Of a stretch of 64,000 nt of DNA, positions 43,801 through 54,461 are shown one piece after another (position 1 is the stretch's first letter; every line of letters begins with the position of its first letter). The notes under the pieces are model-generated. The model saw only the letters and a list, made by a program, of their open reading frames with translations, had not been told where the DNA came from and did not search any database. The DNA is taken from the NCBI GenBank assembly GCA_022376925.1, contig JAIOJX010000005.1:7716501-7780500 (forward strand), read 5' to 3'. The DNA is from Tragulus kanchil (Eukaryota > Chordata > Mammalia > Artiodactyla > Tragulidae). A program made the translations under genes and the position numbers.

Positions 43801-45149
43801 CTTCCTCCCAGGGTCTGCAGACACCATTCCCTCCCCTGAGTCTGCCCTTTGGAGCTCTGGGGAGGTCAAGAGGCTGAAGAAAGCCTGTTTCCTACAAACA
43901 AGAAATAGGGGACACAGGTTTCAAAGAGGGGCCCTGAGAGGGTTTTAGAAGTCATAAATAATAGGCAGGCAGGAGCTGCAGGGATGTTTTAGAAGTCATC
44001 GAAATAATATATGTTGATCTGTATAAAAAAAGAAATGGCAACCCACTCCAGTATTCTTGCCTGGAACATTCTATAGACAGAGGAGTCTGGCGGGGTCCAC
44101 GAGGTTGAAAAGGAGCTGGACGTGACTGAACACAAACAAACAGAATGAAGAAAGAGCTGGAGGAAAAATAAAAGGTTGATGGTGAGAATCTTGTAAATTA
44201 AAGAGCTTGATGCTCTTCAGCCAAAACGCTGCTATTTGCAAATGGGAGAAAACAACATTCATTTCCTAGGTGATGTGATTGGCTTCACTGGGCAGGTATA
44301 AAGCGCTGCCCTGAGTATTCGGTGCTGCTCTCTGGGTGGTTAAAACCTGAGTGTCCTCTGGGTTGCCTGATTGGAACATCCTTTGTGCTGGGATTCACAA
44401 AAGTGCTTCCTAGTGAAGTCTTCAGGTCTCACCTAGATCAGAGGGTGTGGCTCTAGTTTAGTAACAGGATGTTACGAAACCAAACTTTGGTCTCTTGACC
44501 CCAACATCCTGTTACTAAACGTAACCCTTGTCTGCTTGCGCTCTCAGAGAAGTCTGTCCGTGGACGCCAGATTGTGATGAAGGAAAACGCAACGTTTATG
44601 GTAAAGGGACCAAGACAGGCAGGATGGGCGGCACGTGCTCTAAAACCCTGATCTCTGGAAGGCTTTCGGGGGAGTTTTTAATAGGGAAAATTGGGGTGAA
44701 GGCTGCAAGGCATGTGACTGTGTCCTCCCGACTGGTAGTGAGGCGGTGCTCCAGGGCTCCTGGCTCTGCCAGAGGCTGCCATCCTCTCCCTGGGTGGAGA
44801 CCTACATTCTGCACAGAAAACAAACATACTGTATCCTTAGAGATGGAAACAGGACCCTGCCCCAAGGCTGACCTATTGTTTCTAGGCTCTTCCTCCCAGG
44901 GTCTGCAGACACCATTCCCTCCCCTGAGTCTGCCCTTTGGAGCTCTGGGGAGGTCAAGAGGCTGAAGAAAGCCTGTTTCCTACAAACAAGAAATAGGGGA
45001 CACAGGGAAGCTCTGTACCAGGGAAGACACCACGGGTCCTGCTGTCTCAATCTTACATGCACCACGGTGGGAGGAGAGGGTCTGCCCCCTGATTTCAAAG
45101 TCACAGGGGATCTATAGGGAACGCTATACTTCCGGATCCCCTGCTTTAA

Positions 45150-45889
45150 GATCCCGATTTAGAAAAAAAAGGGCGGGGCCACCGCGTTAAAAAAAAAAAA
45201 AAAAAAAGAAAGAAAGAAAAAGTGCCCGTTGGGTGAGGCTTTCTTTTGGTTCTTGTCACTCCCCCGCCCCACTGACGCCGCATATTTGAGAATGGAGGCT
45301 CCCCCAGACCCCTGAGGATTGCGCTGGGAGGTCGAGGGACCAGGCTGGGAATCATGGTCGTGCACCACGAGCAGGCTGAGTGTCGCAGCCTGTCGGGGAA
45401 CTCGCTGGAAACAGCACGCCGGCCAGAACACATCATTTCAACTTTGACTCGGCATGTACTAATTCCCGGAATGACAACCGAGAGCGGTGGGGGAGGAAGA
45501 AAACCTAAGGAAACGGAAAAAAAAAGAGATCAGAGAACCAAGAGCTGCGGGGAGGGAAGGAAGGACCAGGGGTGCAGTGAAAGCAGCGGCCGCGGCGAGC
45601 AAGCGGGAGCCAGGGAGGGGCAGAGGCTGGGCTTGAGCGACCTGCTGCTGGATGCAGACAAAGGCGTCTGAAAGGCAGAGGCTGGGGCGGGATCAGTTGC
45701 TCCTGTCAGCCTGGGGAGAGCCCCAGCGGCTGGACTCCCGCGTGGAAACCGAACACAGTCACTAGCGTCTCCTTCAAGGGCAGGAATGACTGGAGCATGC
45801 CCCGACACAAGAACTCAGAGGCAAAAGTAAGTTTGGGAGAGGACTTAGCGGATTTGGACGATCTTTGAAACCTTACTCCTCTTGGAGGC
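45150..45889 (+). promoter_or_regulatory. GCNT2: GC-rich upstream/5' UTR region of exon 1A
   Basis: CpG-rich sequence peaks around 45540-45730 and includes a GCGGCCGCGGCG stretch. GC boxes are present (GGGCGGGGCC at about 45170, GGGGCGGG at about 45684). This is the best promoter candidate for the A transcript. A GTAAGT hexamer lies at 45829, 61 bases before the ATG. A poly(A)/AAAG run lies at 45189-45221. The transcription start cannot be fixed from sequence. Confidence 0.5.
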
Positions 45890-46808
45890 ATGCCTTCACT
45901 GATGCGTTCCCTCTTTATAGTTTCTGTCTCTTGTGTCATTGTATTCATCGTGTTCTATGTGTTCAATTTTGGGGGAGAGCAAGGCTTCCAGAGGCTAAAT
46001 AACTCGGACGCTTGGGTGCTGACTCAAGTTTGCACATCCTTTCTCAAAGACAAAACACCTTTACGCTGGAGAAACAAGCTGACGATGTATGAGAAGTCCT
46101 CTTGCAAGGAATACCTGACCCAAAGCCACTACATCACGGCACCCTTATCTAAGGAAGAAGCCGAGTTTCCTTTGGCCTATATCATGGTCATCCATCACAA
46201 TTTCGATACCTTTGCGAGACTCTTTAGAGCTGTTTACATGCCTCAGAACCTCTACTGTGTTCACGTGGATGAGAAAGCCACAGTTGAATTTAAAGGTGCC
46301 GTGGAGCAATTACTGAGCTGCTTCCCCAATGCTTTTCTGGCTTCCAAGATGGAGCCCGTGGTCTACGGTGGGATTTCCAGGCTCCAGGCTGACCTGAACT
46401 GCATCAAAGATCTTGCGGCCTCGGAGGTTCCGTGGAAATACGCACTCAACACCTGCGGGCAAGATTTTCCCCTGAAAACCAACAGGGAGATCGTTCGGTA
46501 TCTGAAGGGATTTAAAGGGAAAAACATCACCCCGGGGGTGCTGCCCCCAGCGCATGCAATTGGACGGACCAAGTATGTCCACCGGGAGCATCTAGGCAAA
46601 GAGCTTTCCTATGTGATAAGGACCACAGCCTTGAAACCGCCCCCTCCCCACAACCTCACCATCTACTTCGGCTCTGCCTATGTGGCCCTGTCCAGAGAGT
46701 TTACCAGCTTTGTTCTCCATGACCCCCGGGCCCTCGACTTGCTGCAGTGGTCCAAAGACACCTTTAGTCCCGATGAACATTTCTGGGTGACGCTCAATAG
46801 GATTCCAG
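45890..46808 (+). CDS. GCNT2: GCNT2 isoform A first exon (I-branching GlcNAc-transferase)
   Basis: This exon encodes 306 codons plus one base and ends at CCAG/GTATGT (donor at 46809), the same phase as exon 1B, for joining shared exon 2. The product is a GT14 type II Golgi membrane enzyme that adds beta-1,6-GlcNAc to poly-N-acetyllactosamine to build I branches. A membrane anchor lies at about residues 7-27 ([18 protein letters not shown]), followed by the stem. Sequons are N37, N212 and N255. Cysteines at 48, 72, 123, 144, 171 and 189 match the family pattern. [16 protein letters not shown] carries E296, the equivalent of the C2GnT catalytic Glu. The start and the stem's CTSF block match human isoform A closely. 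Reading past the donor gives 15 intron-coded residues to a stop at 46853. The tract 46244-46584 is almost identical to exon 1B (see findings). Exons 2 and 3 are not in the window. Confidence 0.94.
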
Positions 46809-47269
46809 GTATGTGGGATGACCTTGTTCACGTGAAGGCGACAGGCTGTTCTTGAAAGGGCTTCTCAAGAGCCTGCTCCTTTTGATTAGAAGATAAAAGC
46901 TAAAGTATGTTGTTTTCACTTGAATTCTTTCTAGAGTCTGAAGAATGATGTTCTCTAGGGGATAATTCAGTGGTAACCAAGCCAAGTCAGTTCCTCTTAG
47001 TGATATTGCTCTTCAGTTCTTTGTGTTCTTTTTCGTTTATCATCTTATTCAATCTTTACCAGAATCGGTGTTTTTGTTCTCTGTCCCCATGAATGTTCTT
47101 TCTTTTCCCCAAATCTGTCAGACTTGCTGTAACCCCAGGACCATTGGCTTGGCCACTCCCCTGCCTACCCTATGCCATCACTGCCTCCCTCTTACCAGCT
47201 AGATCTGATCAACTCTGAGAAGCTGAACTGACTACCCCACTGTTTTCCTTCAAAGATTTTTCTCATCTT

Positions 47270-47412
47270 CTGAAATTATGAAATCTACTTATTTGTACGG
47301 ATTTCGTTTTGGCCTCCTCTGCGTTAGGTCCATGAAGTGGATCATTTTCTATTTTGTTACCTGCTGTATCCCCCATGCAAAGAACATATAGTAAATGCTC
47401 AATAAGAATAAA
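47270..47412 (+). mobile_element. Possible L2 LINE 3' end
   Basis: GTTACCTGCTGTATCCCCCA, GCAAAGAACATATAGTAAATG and CTCAATAAGAATAAATGA resemble the L2 3' terminus. The D13 copy is at about 48395-48530. Confidence 0.45.
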
Positions 47413-47596
47413 TGAGTGGGGGACTTCCCTGGTGGTCCAGTGGGTAAGGACACCGCCTTGCAGTGCAAGGGATGCCGGTTCGATCCCTGGCCGGGGAAGA
47501 TCCCACATGCCACGGAGCAGCTGGACCGACATGTCCAATGACCCAGCCAGAGCTCTGAGCGCATGTGCCCAGAGCTGGTGCTCTGAGTCCGGCGAG

Positions 47597-47921
47597 GTCT
47601 ACGGCAAACAAAAAGGAGATCTGTATCTGAAGATTTAAAGAAAAACATCACCGGTGCTGCCCAGCGCATGCAATTGGACGGACCAAGTATGTCCACCGGA
47701 GCATCTAGGCAAAGAGCTTTCCTATGTGATAAGGACCACAGCCTTGAAACCGCCCCCTCCCCACAACCTCACCATCTACTTCGGCTCTGCCTATGTGGCC
47801 CTGTCCAGAGAGTTTACCAGCTTTGTTCTCCATGACCCCCGGGCCCTCGACTTGCTGCAGTGGTCCAAAGACACCTTTAGTCCCGATGAACATTTCTGGG
47901 TGACGCTCAATAGGATTCCAG
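47597..47921 (+). pseudogene. False partial copy of GCNT2 exon 1A (3' part)
   Basis: Starts inside the exon at about codon 196 with many small deletions. It is then identical to exon 1A from about 47660 to the donor (exon end 47921, GT at 47922). It lacks start, anchor, stem and most of the catalytic domain. The deletions are homopolymer shortenings confined to the junction, so I treat it as a D13 artefact. Confidence 0.88.
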
Positions 47922-48517
47922 GTATGTGGGATGACCTTGTTCACGTGAAGGCGACAGGCTGTTCTTGAAAGGGCTTCTCAAGAGCCTGCTCCTTTTGATT
48001 AGAAGATAAAAGCTAAAGTATGTTGTTTTCACTTGAATTCTTTCTAGAGTCTGAAGAATGATGTTCTCTAGGGGATAATTCAGTGGTAACCAAGCCAAGT
48101 CAGTTCCTCTTAGTGATATTGCTCTTCAGTTCTTTGTGTTCTTTTTCGTTTTATCATCTTATTCAATCTTTACCAGAATCGGTGTTTTTGTTCTCTGTCC
48201 CCATGAATGTTCTTTCTTTTCCCCAAATCTGTCAGACTTGCTGTAACCCCAGGACCATTGGCTTGGCCACTCCCCTGCCTACCCTATGCCATCACTGCCT
48301 CCCTCTTACCAGCTAGATCTGATCAACTCTGAGAAGCTGAACTGACTACCCCACTGTTTTCCTTCAAAGATTTTTCTCATCTTCTGAAATTATGAAATCT
48401 ACTTATTTGTACGGATTTCGTTTTGGCCTCCTCTGCGTTAGGTCCATGAAGTGGATCATTTTCTATTTTGTTACCTGCTGTATCCCCCATGCAAAGAACA
48501 TATAGTAAATGCTCAAT

Positions 48518-48857
48518 AAGAATAAATGAGTGGGGGACTTCCCTGGTGGTCCAGTGGGTAAGGACACCGCCTTGCAGTGCAAGGGGTGCCAGTTCGATCC
48601 CTGGCCTGGGAAGATCCCACGTGCCACGGAGCAGCTGGACCGACATGTCCAATGACCCAGCCAGAGCTCTGGAGCGCATGTGCCCAGAGCTGGTGCTCTG
48701 TGACAGCAGAGGCCACTGCAATGGGAGGCCCACACGGGCCAAAGACCAAAAAAAGGATGAATGAAAATAGATAAATGAAAGACCAATAGAAGTGGCCCGC
48801 CTGCCCCCTTTCCTCCCCAACCCGACACACTCCCCCCAATAAAGAATAAATGAGTGA
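48518..48857 (+). mobile_element. tRNA-derived SINE, young family, copy S6
   Basis: Head GGACTTCCCTGGTGGTCCAG, core GGAGCGCATGTGCCCAGAGC, GACCAATAGAAGTGGCCCGC segment. The 15-base direct repeat AAGAATAAATGAGTG flanks it (48518 and 48843), a clear target-site duplication. The tail has lost its AAATAAAT run. The partial left copy at 47418-47577 (D13) and right copy at 49773-49974 (D14) are duplication products. Confidence 0.88.
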
Positions 48858-50858
48858 ATGAATGAATGGCCGAGCGTGGGACTTTGCCGTGGCACCACGG
48901 CTGTCTCCCTACGACCCAGTGAGCAGAGAAATATTGGTACTCATGTGTTGTACTACGTCATAGGTATAAAGTTTTTAAACATGTTTATTTTTAACTTCAG
49001 ATAAATAATGAGATTCCAGGAGAAACTCTTTCCTTTCTGGTCAAAACCTGTGCTCATGGACCAGACTAGTGATATTTAAAACTGTAGAAAACATGGTAGG
49101 ATTCCTTCTGAAGGAAACAGCACCCTTTGGATTCAATGAAAAATGCAAAATGGATCTCTGATGAACTCGACAGCATTATTATAGCCAGAGAAAAGCAATC
49201 ATTGTTCTGGTTTTTGGGGGGCTGCCAAGTTGGAAATACTGGTAGGTGCTCTTAGGCTGCAGGGCAGGGCCTCTGGGCGGTAAACATGCCAGCATTCTCT
49301 GGAAAATGCCGTGTTTGGTCTCTGAGTCCCAGGGTGACTGGCCTGGGCGACAGGGCTGCTCCCATCCCGTGCAGGCTCTCCACACGCTCTCGTCCTGGTC
49401 GTCCTCCTCTTAGGGCCACCCCTCTTCCCTTTTATCTGCTGTTTTCATCTTTGGCATCTAAGTGGGGAACACTGGGTACTTAGAGGCTGATTTTCACATT
49501 TAAATATTTATCCCCTTTGTGTTTTCACTATTCTCTTGAGATTTATAAAGGTTTGATCTTAGCCACGTGGTTCCATAGATACCAGACTGGGAGGAAGGCT
49601 GCTGTAACTTCACAAAAGCCTGAGTTGTTGTTTCTTAAAAAAAAAACCAGAAAAGCGTGGGTTTGGGTGAGTGTTAAATGTCTATTTGCTTTGCAGAAGG
49701 ATGCTCAAATGAACTTGAAAGAATCAAGGAAACAATAACCTTTTTCCGAATGGGCCATGATGGGACCCCAAAAATGACCCAGCCAGAGCTCTGGCATGTG
49801 CCCAGAGCTGGTGCTCTGTGACAGCAGAGGCCACTGCAATGGGAGGCCCACACGGGCCAAAGACCAAAAAAAGGATGAATGAAAATAGATAAATGAAAGA
49901 CCAATAGAAGTGGCCCGCCTGCCCCCTTTCCTCCCCAACCCGACACACTCCCCCCAATAAAGAATAAATGAGTGAATGAATGAATGGCCGAGCGTGGGAC
50001 TTTGCCGTGGCACCACGGCTGTCTCCCTACGACCCAGTGAGCAGAGAAATATTGGTACTCATGTGTTGTACTACGTCATAGGTATAAAGTTTTTAAACAT
50101 GTTTATTTTTAACTTCAGATAAATAATGAGATTCCAGGAGAAACTCTTTCCTTTCTGGTCAAAACCTGTGCTCATGGACCAGACTAGTGATATTTAAAAC
50201 TGTAGAAAACATGGTAGGATTCCTTCTGAAGGAAACAGCACCCTTTGGATTCAATGAAAAATGCAAAATGGATCTCTGATGAACTCGACAGCATTATTAT
50301 AGCCAGAGAAAAGCAATCATTGTTCTGGTTTTTGGGGGGCTGCCAAGTTGGAAATACTGGTAGGTGCTCTTAGGCTGCAGGGCAGGGCCTCTGGGCGGTA
50401 AACATGCCAGCATTCTCTGGAAAATGCCGTGTTTGGTCTCTGAGTCCCAGGGTGACTGGCCTGGGCGACAGGGCTGCTCCCATCCCGTGCAGGCTCTCCA
50501 CACGCTCTCGTCCTGGTCGTCCTCCTCTTAGGGCCACCCCCCTCTTCCCCTTTTATCTGCTGTTTTCATCTTTGGCATCTAAGTGGGGAACACTGGGTAC
50601 TTAGAGGCTGATTTTCACATTTAAATATTTATCCCCTTTGTGTTTTCACTATTCTCTTGAGATTTATAAAGGTTTGATCTTAGCCACGTGGTTCCATAGA
50701 TACCAGACTGGGAGGAAGGCTGCTGTAACTTCACAAAAGCCTGAGTTGTTGTTTCTTAAAAAAAAAACCAGAAAAGCGTGGGTTTGGGTGAGTGTTAAAT
50801 GTCTATTTGCTTTGCAGAAGGATGCTCAAATGAACTTGAAAGAATCAAGGAAACAATA
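48651..50858. repeat. Tandem duplication D14 (period 1122-1118)
   Basis: Bases 48651-49737 match 49773-50858. A filler of about 35 bases (49738-49772) lies between. Copy 2 opens with a four-base deletion (CTGGAGCGCATG becomes CTGGCATG). Copy 1 lacks three bases against copy 2 at about 49430 (homopolymers). Confidence 0.9.
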
Positions 50859-51042
50859 ACCTTTTCCACCCCTTTCCTTTTTTCCCCCCTTAACCCCCTT
50901 CTTTCCAGCCCTGGTGAAATAAATGCAGGAGACTGGGAATGCTAAATCTAGATAGGCTCGGGAGACAAGACCATTTTTGCTGTAGGTCTGCGATGTAACT
51001 CGCTGACTTCTGCCCCGTGTCAGCGGCTGAATGGTGCGGGTG
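50859..51042. other. No recognised feature
   Basis: Pyrimidine-rich start (CCACCCCTTTCC...) then ordinary sequence. Confidence 0.4.
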
Positions 51043-51140
51043 ATGAGTTAGTCACTAAGCCATTACTGACTCTTGGCCCCCAGGGCCTATGGCCCGCCAG
51101 GCTCCGCTGTCCACGGGATTTTCCATGTAAATCACCTCTT
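51043..51140 (-). mobile_element. Bov-A SINE fragment
   Basis: GAGTTAGTCACTAAGCCATT and CCCGCCAGGCTCCGCTGTCC, truncated after TTTTCCATG. Confidence 0.6.
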
Positions 51141-51229
51141 GGAGCCTCCTGTCTCTCAAGCTATAAAATAAAGGAACCAGTAGGTAAGACCCATTTTTTT
51201 CCCTACATATCCCCCCCACCTTTTTTTTG

Positions 51230-51445
51230 GCAGAAGCCACAATCCGCGGAACCACATAAACACATAGCACGCAGCTGCTGAGAACTTTGAGAAAAGCCAA
51301 GCTACTGCGGAGTCTGGGCTGCATCCGCCTTGTTGCCCCTTAGCCTCGGCAGGTGCCCAGCATTTCCCGCGCCAAAACCTGGAGGCGAGAGCTGCGCGCC
51401 CTGGGAACCCCAGGGATCTGATTCTGCATGCGATGCCATTCCGAG
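51230..51445. promoter_or_regulatory. Short CpG-rich patch with E2F-like palindrome
   Basis: A CpG-dense interval contains TTTCCCGCGCCAAAA at 51363-51377, which matches the E2F consensus on both strands. GAGCTGCGCGCCC follows. No transcript can be inferred. It may be an intronic regulatory element or chance. Confidence 0.25.
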
Positions 51446-51784
51446 TCATGTCTCATTCCTCGGGGTCTCGCTGCCTTCCTCTCTTACGTTCTGGATGCCG
51501 TCCTAGCTCAGGGAGAAAGCAGGAGGCTATCCGGCTTCTAAGTGGGCCCTTCCTGAATGACAGAGGACTTAAGCTTCAGCCCCAGGGGTGGGGCTTGCAC
51601 CTTCAAAGGCCATGCAGAAGTCAGTCACTTGCCCGAGGCACTCCGGTGATCTCCCCCGCCCACCCCACCCCAGCATTCCTCATGGTTTACACTTGGGTGT
51701 GCAGGTCTGGCTCTTTCTTGCCACATACATCATCTAGTGCGTCTCCGTGCCTTCCTCAGAATTTCTTGCCCTCTTTGTTTTAAA

Positions 51785-52005
51785 CATCCTAACTTTTTTT
51801 GTTTTAAAGTATGTTTTGATTGAATTTATTTACCTCTTTGGCTGCACCCAATCTTAGCTGCAGCACTCGAGATCTCCGGTTATGGCATGCAAATTCTTAG
51901 TTGCGGCATGTTGGATCTGGTTCCCTGACTGGGGATCGAACCCGGGTCGCCTGCATGAAAAGTGCCGTGGAGTCTTGGCTCTTGGGCCACCAGGGAAGTC
52001 CCACT
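51785..52005 (-). mobile_element. tRNA-type SINE, antisense
   Basis: TTTTTTTGTTTTAAAGTATG tail side, GGCTGCACCCAATCTTAGCT, TGACTGGGGATCGAACCCGG (B box) and TTGGGCCACCAGGGAAGTCC (head). Confidence 0.8.
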
Positions 52006-52850
52006 AAACATCCTCAGTTAACGTATGTGGGTTAGAAAGACCATGCATAGTCGTAGCAGACTTCCTGAAACACCCACGGAAGGTTGAAGACCACGAACAT
52101 GATTAGGATCCTGTTACGGAAAGGTATCAGACAACTAAATGAGAATAGCTTAAAATGAGTGAGACTCCATAGAAAGTATGTTCTGGAGGCAGGACTGAAT
52201 CTCATATCTTCAGGCTGCCTTTTTTTTTTTTTCCATGTTGTCTTTCTATTCAGACGATGACTTTTCTCTTGGTTTCCAACACTTAGGTTTTTTCCAGCTG
52301 CGTTAAAATTAGAAATGGTGCTGGACCAAGCGAGAGAGAGTCCCCTGGGGGCCCCAGGCTCACTCCTTCTTTGGGGAGTCCATGGCTTTCCTTCCATCCC
52401 GTTTGGCTGTGTACAGATGGAGCGTCTAGATTTCTCCCTTCTGGCCATATTCTCCAGGGAAACCCTTCAGGAGCAGGGATCTCTCTGACTCGTACTACAG
52501 GGCAGGCGGGTTAGGCTGAGGGTTTGCTTGAGGTTCTGTGCTCTGCACGCGGTATGAATTCTGGTTCACACTGGTGTTTCCCTGCTTCTCCAGGCTTTGT
52601 CATCACTGATACCTGTCGCCTGAAAGAAGAGCCCATTTTACGTAGCTTTTCTAGTTCTTTCCATAGCATTTTCTTAGGCCTGCCTGCACTGGGGCCGAGT
52701 GCCAGAGACTGTTCAGATGTCTTGCTTTAAGTCTTGTGTGGTTGTTGAGCATCTGCAGAAGCCGCTGCTGGTCTAGTTTTCTCACAGTCCATTCCCATGG
52801 CTCACTTGTCTTCTTGTCCCACTTTACAAAAAAAAAAAAAAAATGCAAAA
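52006..52850. other. No recognised feature
   Basis: Unassigned sequence with poly(T) at 52220-52231 and poly(A) at 52828-52842. The poly(A) lacks an AATAAA signal at the proper distance, so I do not call a retrocopy. Confidence 0.4.
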
Positions 52851-52851
52851 C

Positions 52852-53008
52852 CAGACTTCCTTCCTAGTCCAGTGGTGAAGACTCTGCCTTACAATGCTGG
52901 GGCCATTCCTAGATCGAATTAGGGTTCTATCCCTAGTCTGGGAACTAAGATTCTGCATGCCACCACTAAAGAAACCTCATGCTGCAGCCAAAAAAAAAAA
53001 AAAAAAAG
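52852..53008 (+). mobile_element. CHR-type SINE
   Basis: CTTCCTTCCTAGTCCAGTGG, GGTTCTATCCCTAGTCTGGG and GCATGCCACCACTAAAGAAA, then a 17-base poly(A) at about 52991. Confidence 0.65.
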
Positions 53009-53587
53009 CCTCAGAATACTTTGAGAAAAGATAAAAGAAGGCAAAACTACTCCATGCTTTGACTTCAGCTCCTTTTTACCCCGCTCCCTGCGGAAGCTTC
53101 TTCTCCTGGATTTCTGCTCAAGCGTTCTTCCTCTGACCTTTCTCATGCCATGGGTTTTTCTTTCATGAGAATGTTTTCGTTTGCCTTTTCATTTTTCCAC
53201 TTTGTATAATTGTTTTTTTTTTCTCTCTCTCAGAGTGTCTTTGTCAAATAGGTTACCTCAACCTCAGGAGTGACCACATTTCCTCATTTTTCAGTACTAA
53301 AAATAGCATGTTTCTTTGATTTATTTTGCTTTTTTTTAACTTTGAGTTTTATTTATACGAGGACATTCTTTGGGTGTGTGTTACAACACTTCAAGTTGCT
53401 TGTGACAGAAATGCAGCTCAGAGTTGTTTAAACAGACACCAGAACCTACTCGGTCCTATCAGTAGAACTGAGGGGCCCCAGGAAGGCCTTGGGGTAAAGG
53501 CTCAGAACAGTATATTTGGGACTGTTTCTTGCAGGGTTGCTCTCTGTGAGGTGACCAGTTGTCCCTGTGTGCCCAGGTCTGAGGGGC
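53009..53587. other. No recognised feature
   Basis: T-rich DNA between a SINE and D15. The frame at 53326-53745 has no domain. Confidence 0.4.
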
Positions 53588-53844
53588 ATTTTGGGCCTGG
53601 GATCTTCCATGCTAAAGCCAAGAAAGTCACAGTTTGGTCTGAGATGATTGCTCTGTCTCTGAGTTGGCTTGTTTCCGTTGCATCCTCCCCACACACTGTC
53701 AGAGAGGCTCAGATGGAACTCCAAGTGTTTGCTTCTCACAGCTGACACTCCAGGGAGAAAAGGAACTTTGTGTTTTTTTTTTTTCCCTTATAATCCCAGC
53801 GATAGCTCAGGGGAGTTGTCAGATTGGACCTGCCTCTGTGTGTG

Positions 53845-54045
53845 CGTGCTCAGTCATGTCTGACTGTTTGTGACTCCATGAATTGTACCCACCAGGCTCC
53901 TCTGTCCATGGGATTCTCCAGACAAGACTACTGGAGTGGGTTGCCATTTCCTCCTCCAGGGAATATTCCTAACCCTAGGATCAAACTCGTATCTCATGCA
54001 TTGGCAGGTGGATTCTTTACTTCTGCATCATCTGGAAAGCCCAAT
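53845..54045 (-). mobile_element. Bov-A/ART2-type SINE
   Basis: GCTCAGTCATGTCTGACTGT, CACCAGGCTCCTCTGTCCAT, GGGTTGCCATTTCCTCCTCC and TTTACTTCTGCATCATCTGG. The D15 copy is 54904-55104. Confidence 0.85.
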
Positions 54046-54182
54046 AATAACTGAGAAAATACTAATTAAACTGCTGTTATGGAAAAAATGTGATCTCAAT
54101 AAGCATACTTCTCTTCCCTCATAAAAATATTAAAAATGATGATTATATTTTTATTGTACTTATAAGTATAGAAGTATTGATA

Positions 54183-54395
54183 AGTCGATCAATCATGTCC
54201 AACTCTTTGCGACCCCAAGGACAGTAGCCTGCCAGGCTCCTCTGTCCATGGAATTCTCCAGGCAGAATACTGGAGTGGGTTGCCATTCCCTTCTTCAGGG
54301 GATCCTCCTGACTCGGGGACTGAATCCTCGTCTCTTGCGTCTCCTGCATTGGCAGGTGGGTTCTTCACCACTCGCGCCACCCGAGAAGGCCCATA
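54183..54395 (-). mobile_element. Bov-A/ART2-type SINE
   Basis: CAATCATGTCCAACTCTTTG, TAGCCTGCCAGGCTCCTCTG, CCATTCCCTTCTTCAGGGGA and TTCTTCACCACTCGCGCCAC. The D15 copy is 55242-55454. Confidence 0.85.
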
Positions 54396-54461
54396 TGAGT
54401 ATATCATAACTAATTATTTGATAAATTTGATAGTTTTGTACAGATATATATTTATATATTT

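Larger units (their letters stand above)
42874..45006. repeat. Tandem duplication D12 (period 1089-1088)
   Basis: Bases 42874 to about 43918 match 43963-45006. The 44 bases between (43919-43962) are a patchwork. They include TTTCAAAG, also found at 45093, and GTTTTAGAAGTCAT, from the start of the copy. That fits a badly resolved join. Confidence 0.88.
46475..48700. repeat. Tandem duplication D13 (period about 1113)
   Basis: Bases from about 46475 to 47577 match 47597-48690. The first 70 bases of copy 2 are a deletion-rich rendering of exon 1A: GGGATTTAAAGGGAAAAACA appears as GATTTAAAGAAAAACA, and CCCCGGGGGTGCTGCCCCC as CCGGTGCTGCC. After that the copies agree. Confidence 0.9.

Noticed and set aside
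43440..43877. Open frame of 145 residues, present twice
   Set aside because: The second copy is explained by D12. The sequence has no recognisable domain and lies in a possible repeat.
46809..46855. Isoform A ending with the 15 residues read past 46808
   Set aside because: GTATGT at 46809 is a proper donor in the phase used by all GCNT2 first exons, and the extra residues have no counterpart in the family.
52500..52842. Possible second processed retrocopy ending at poly(A) 52828
   Set aside because: No AATAAA at the right distance and no target-site duplication that I could find.
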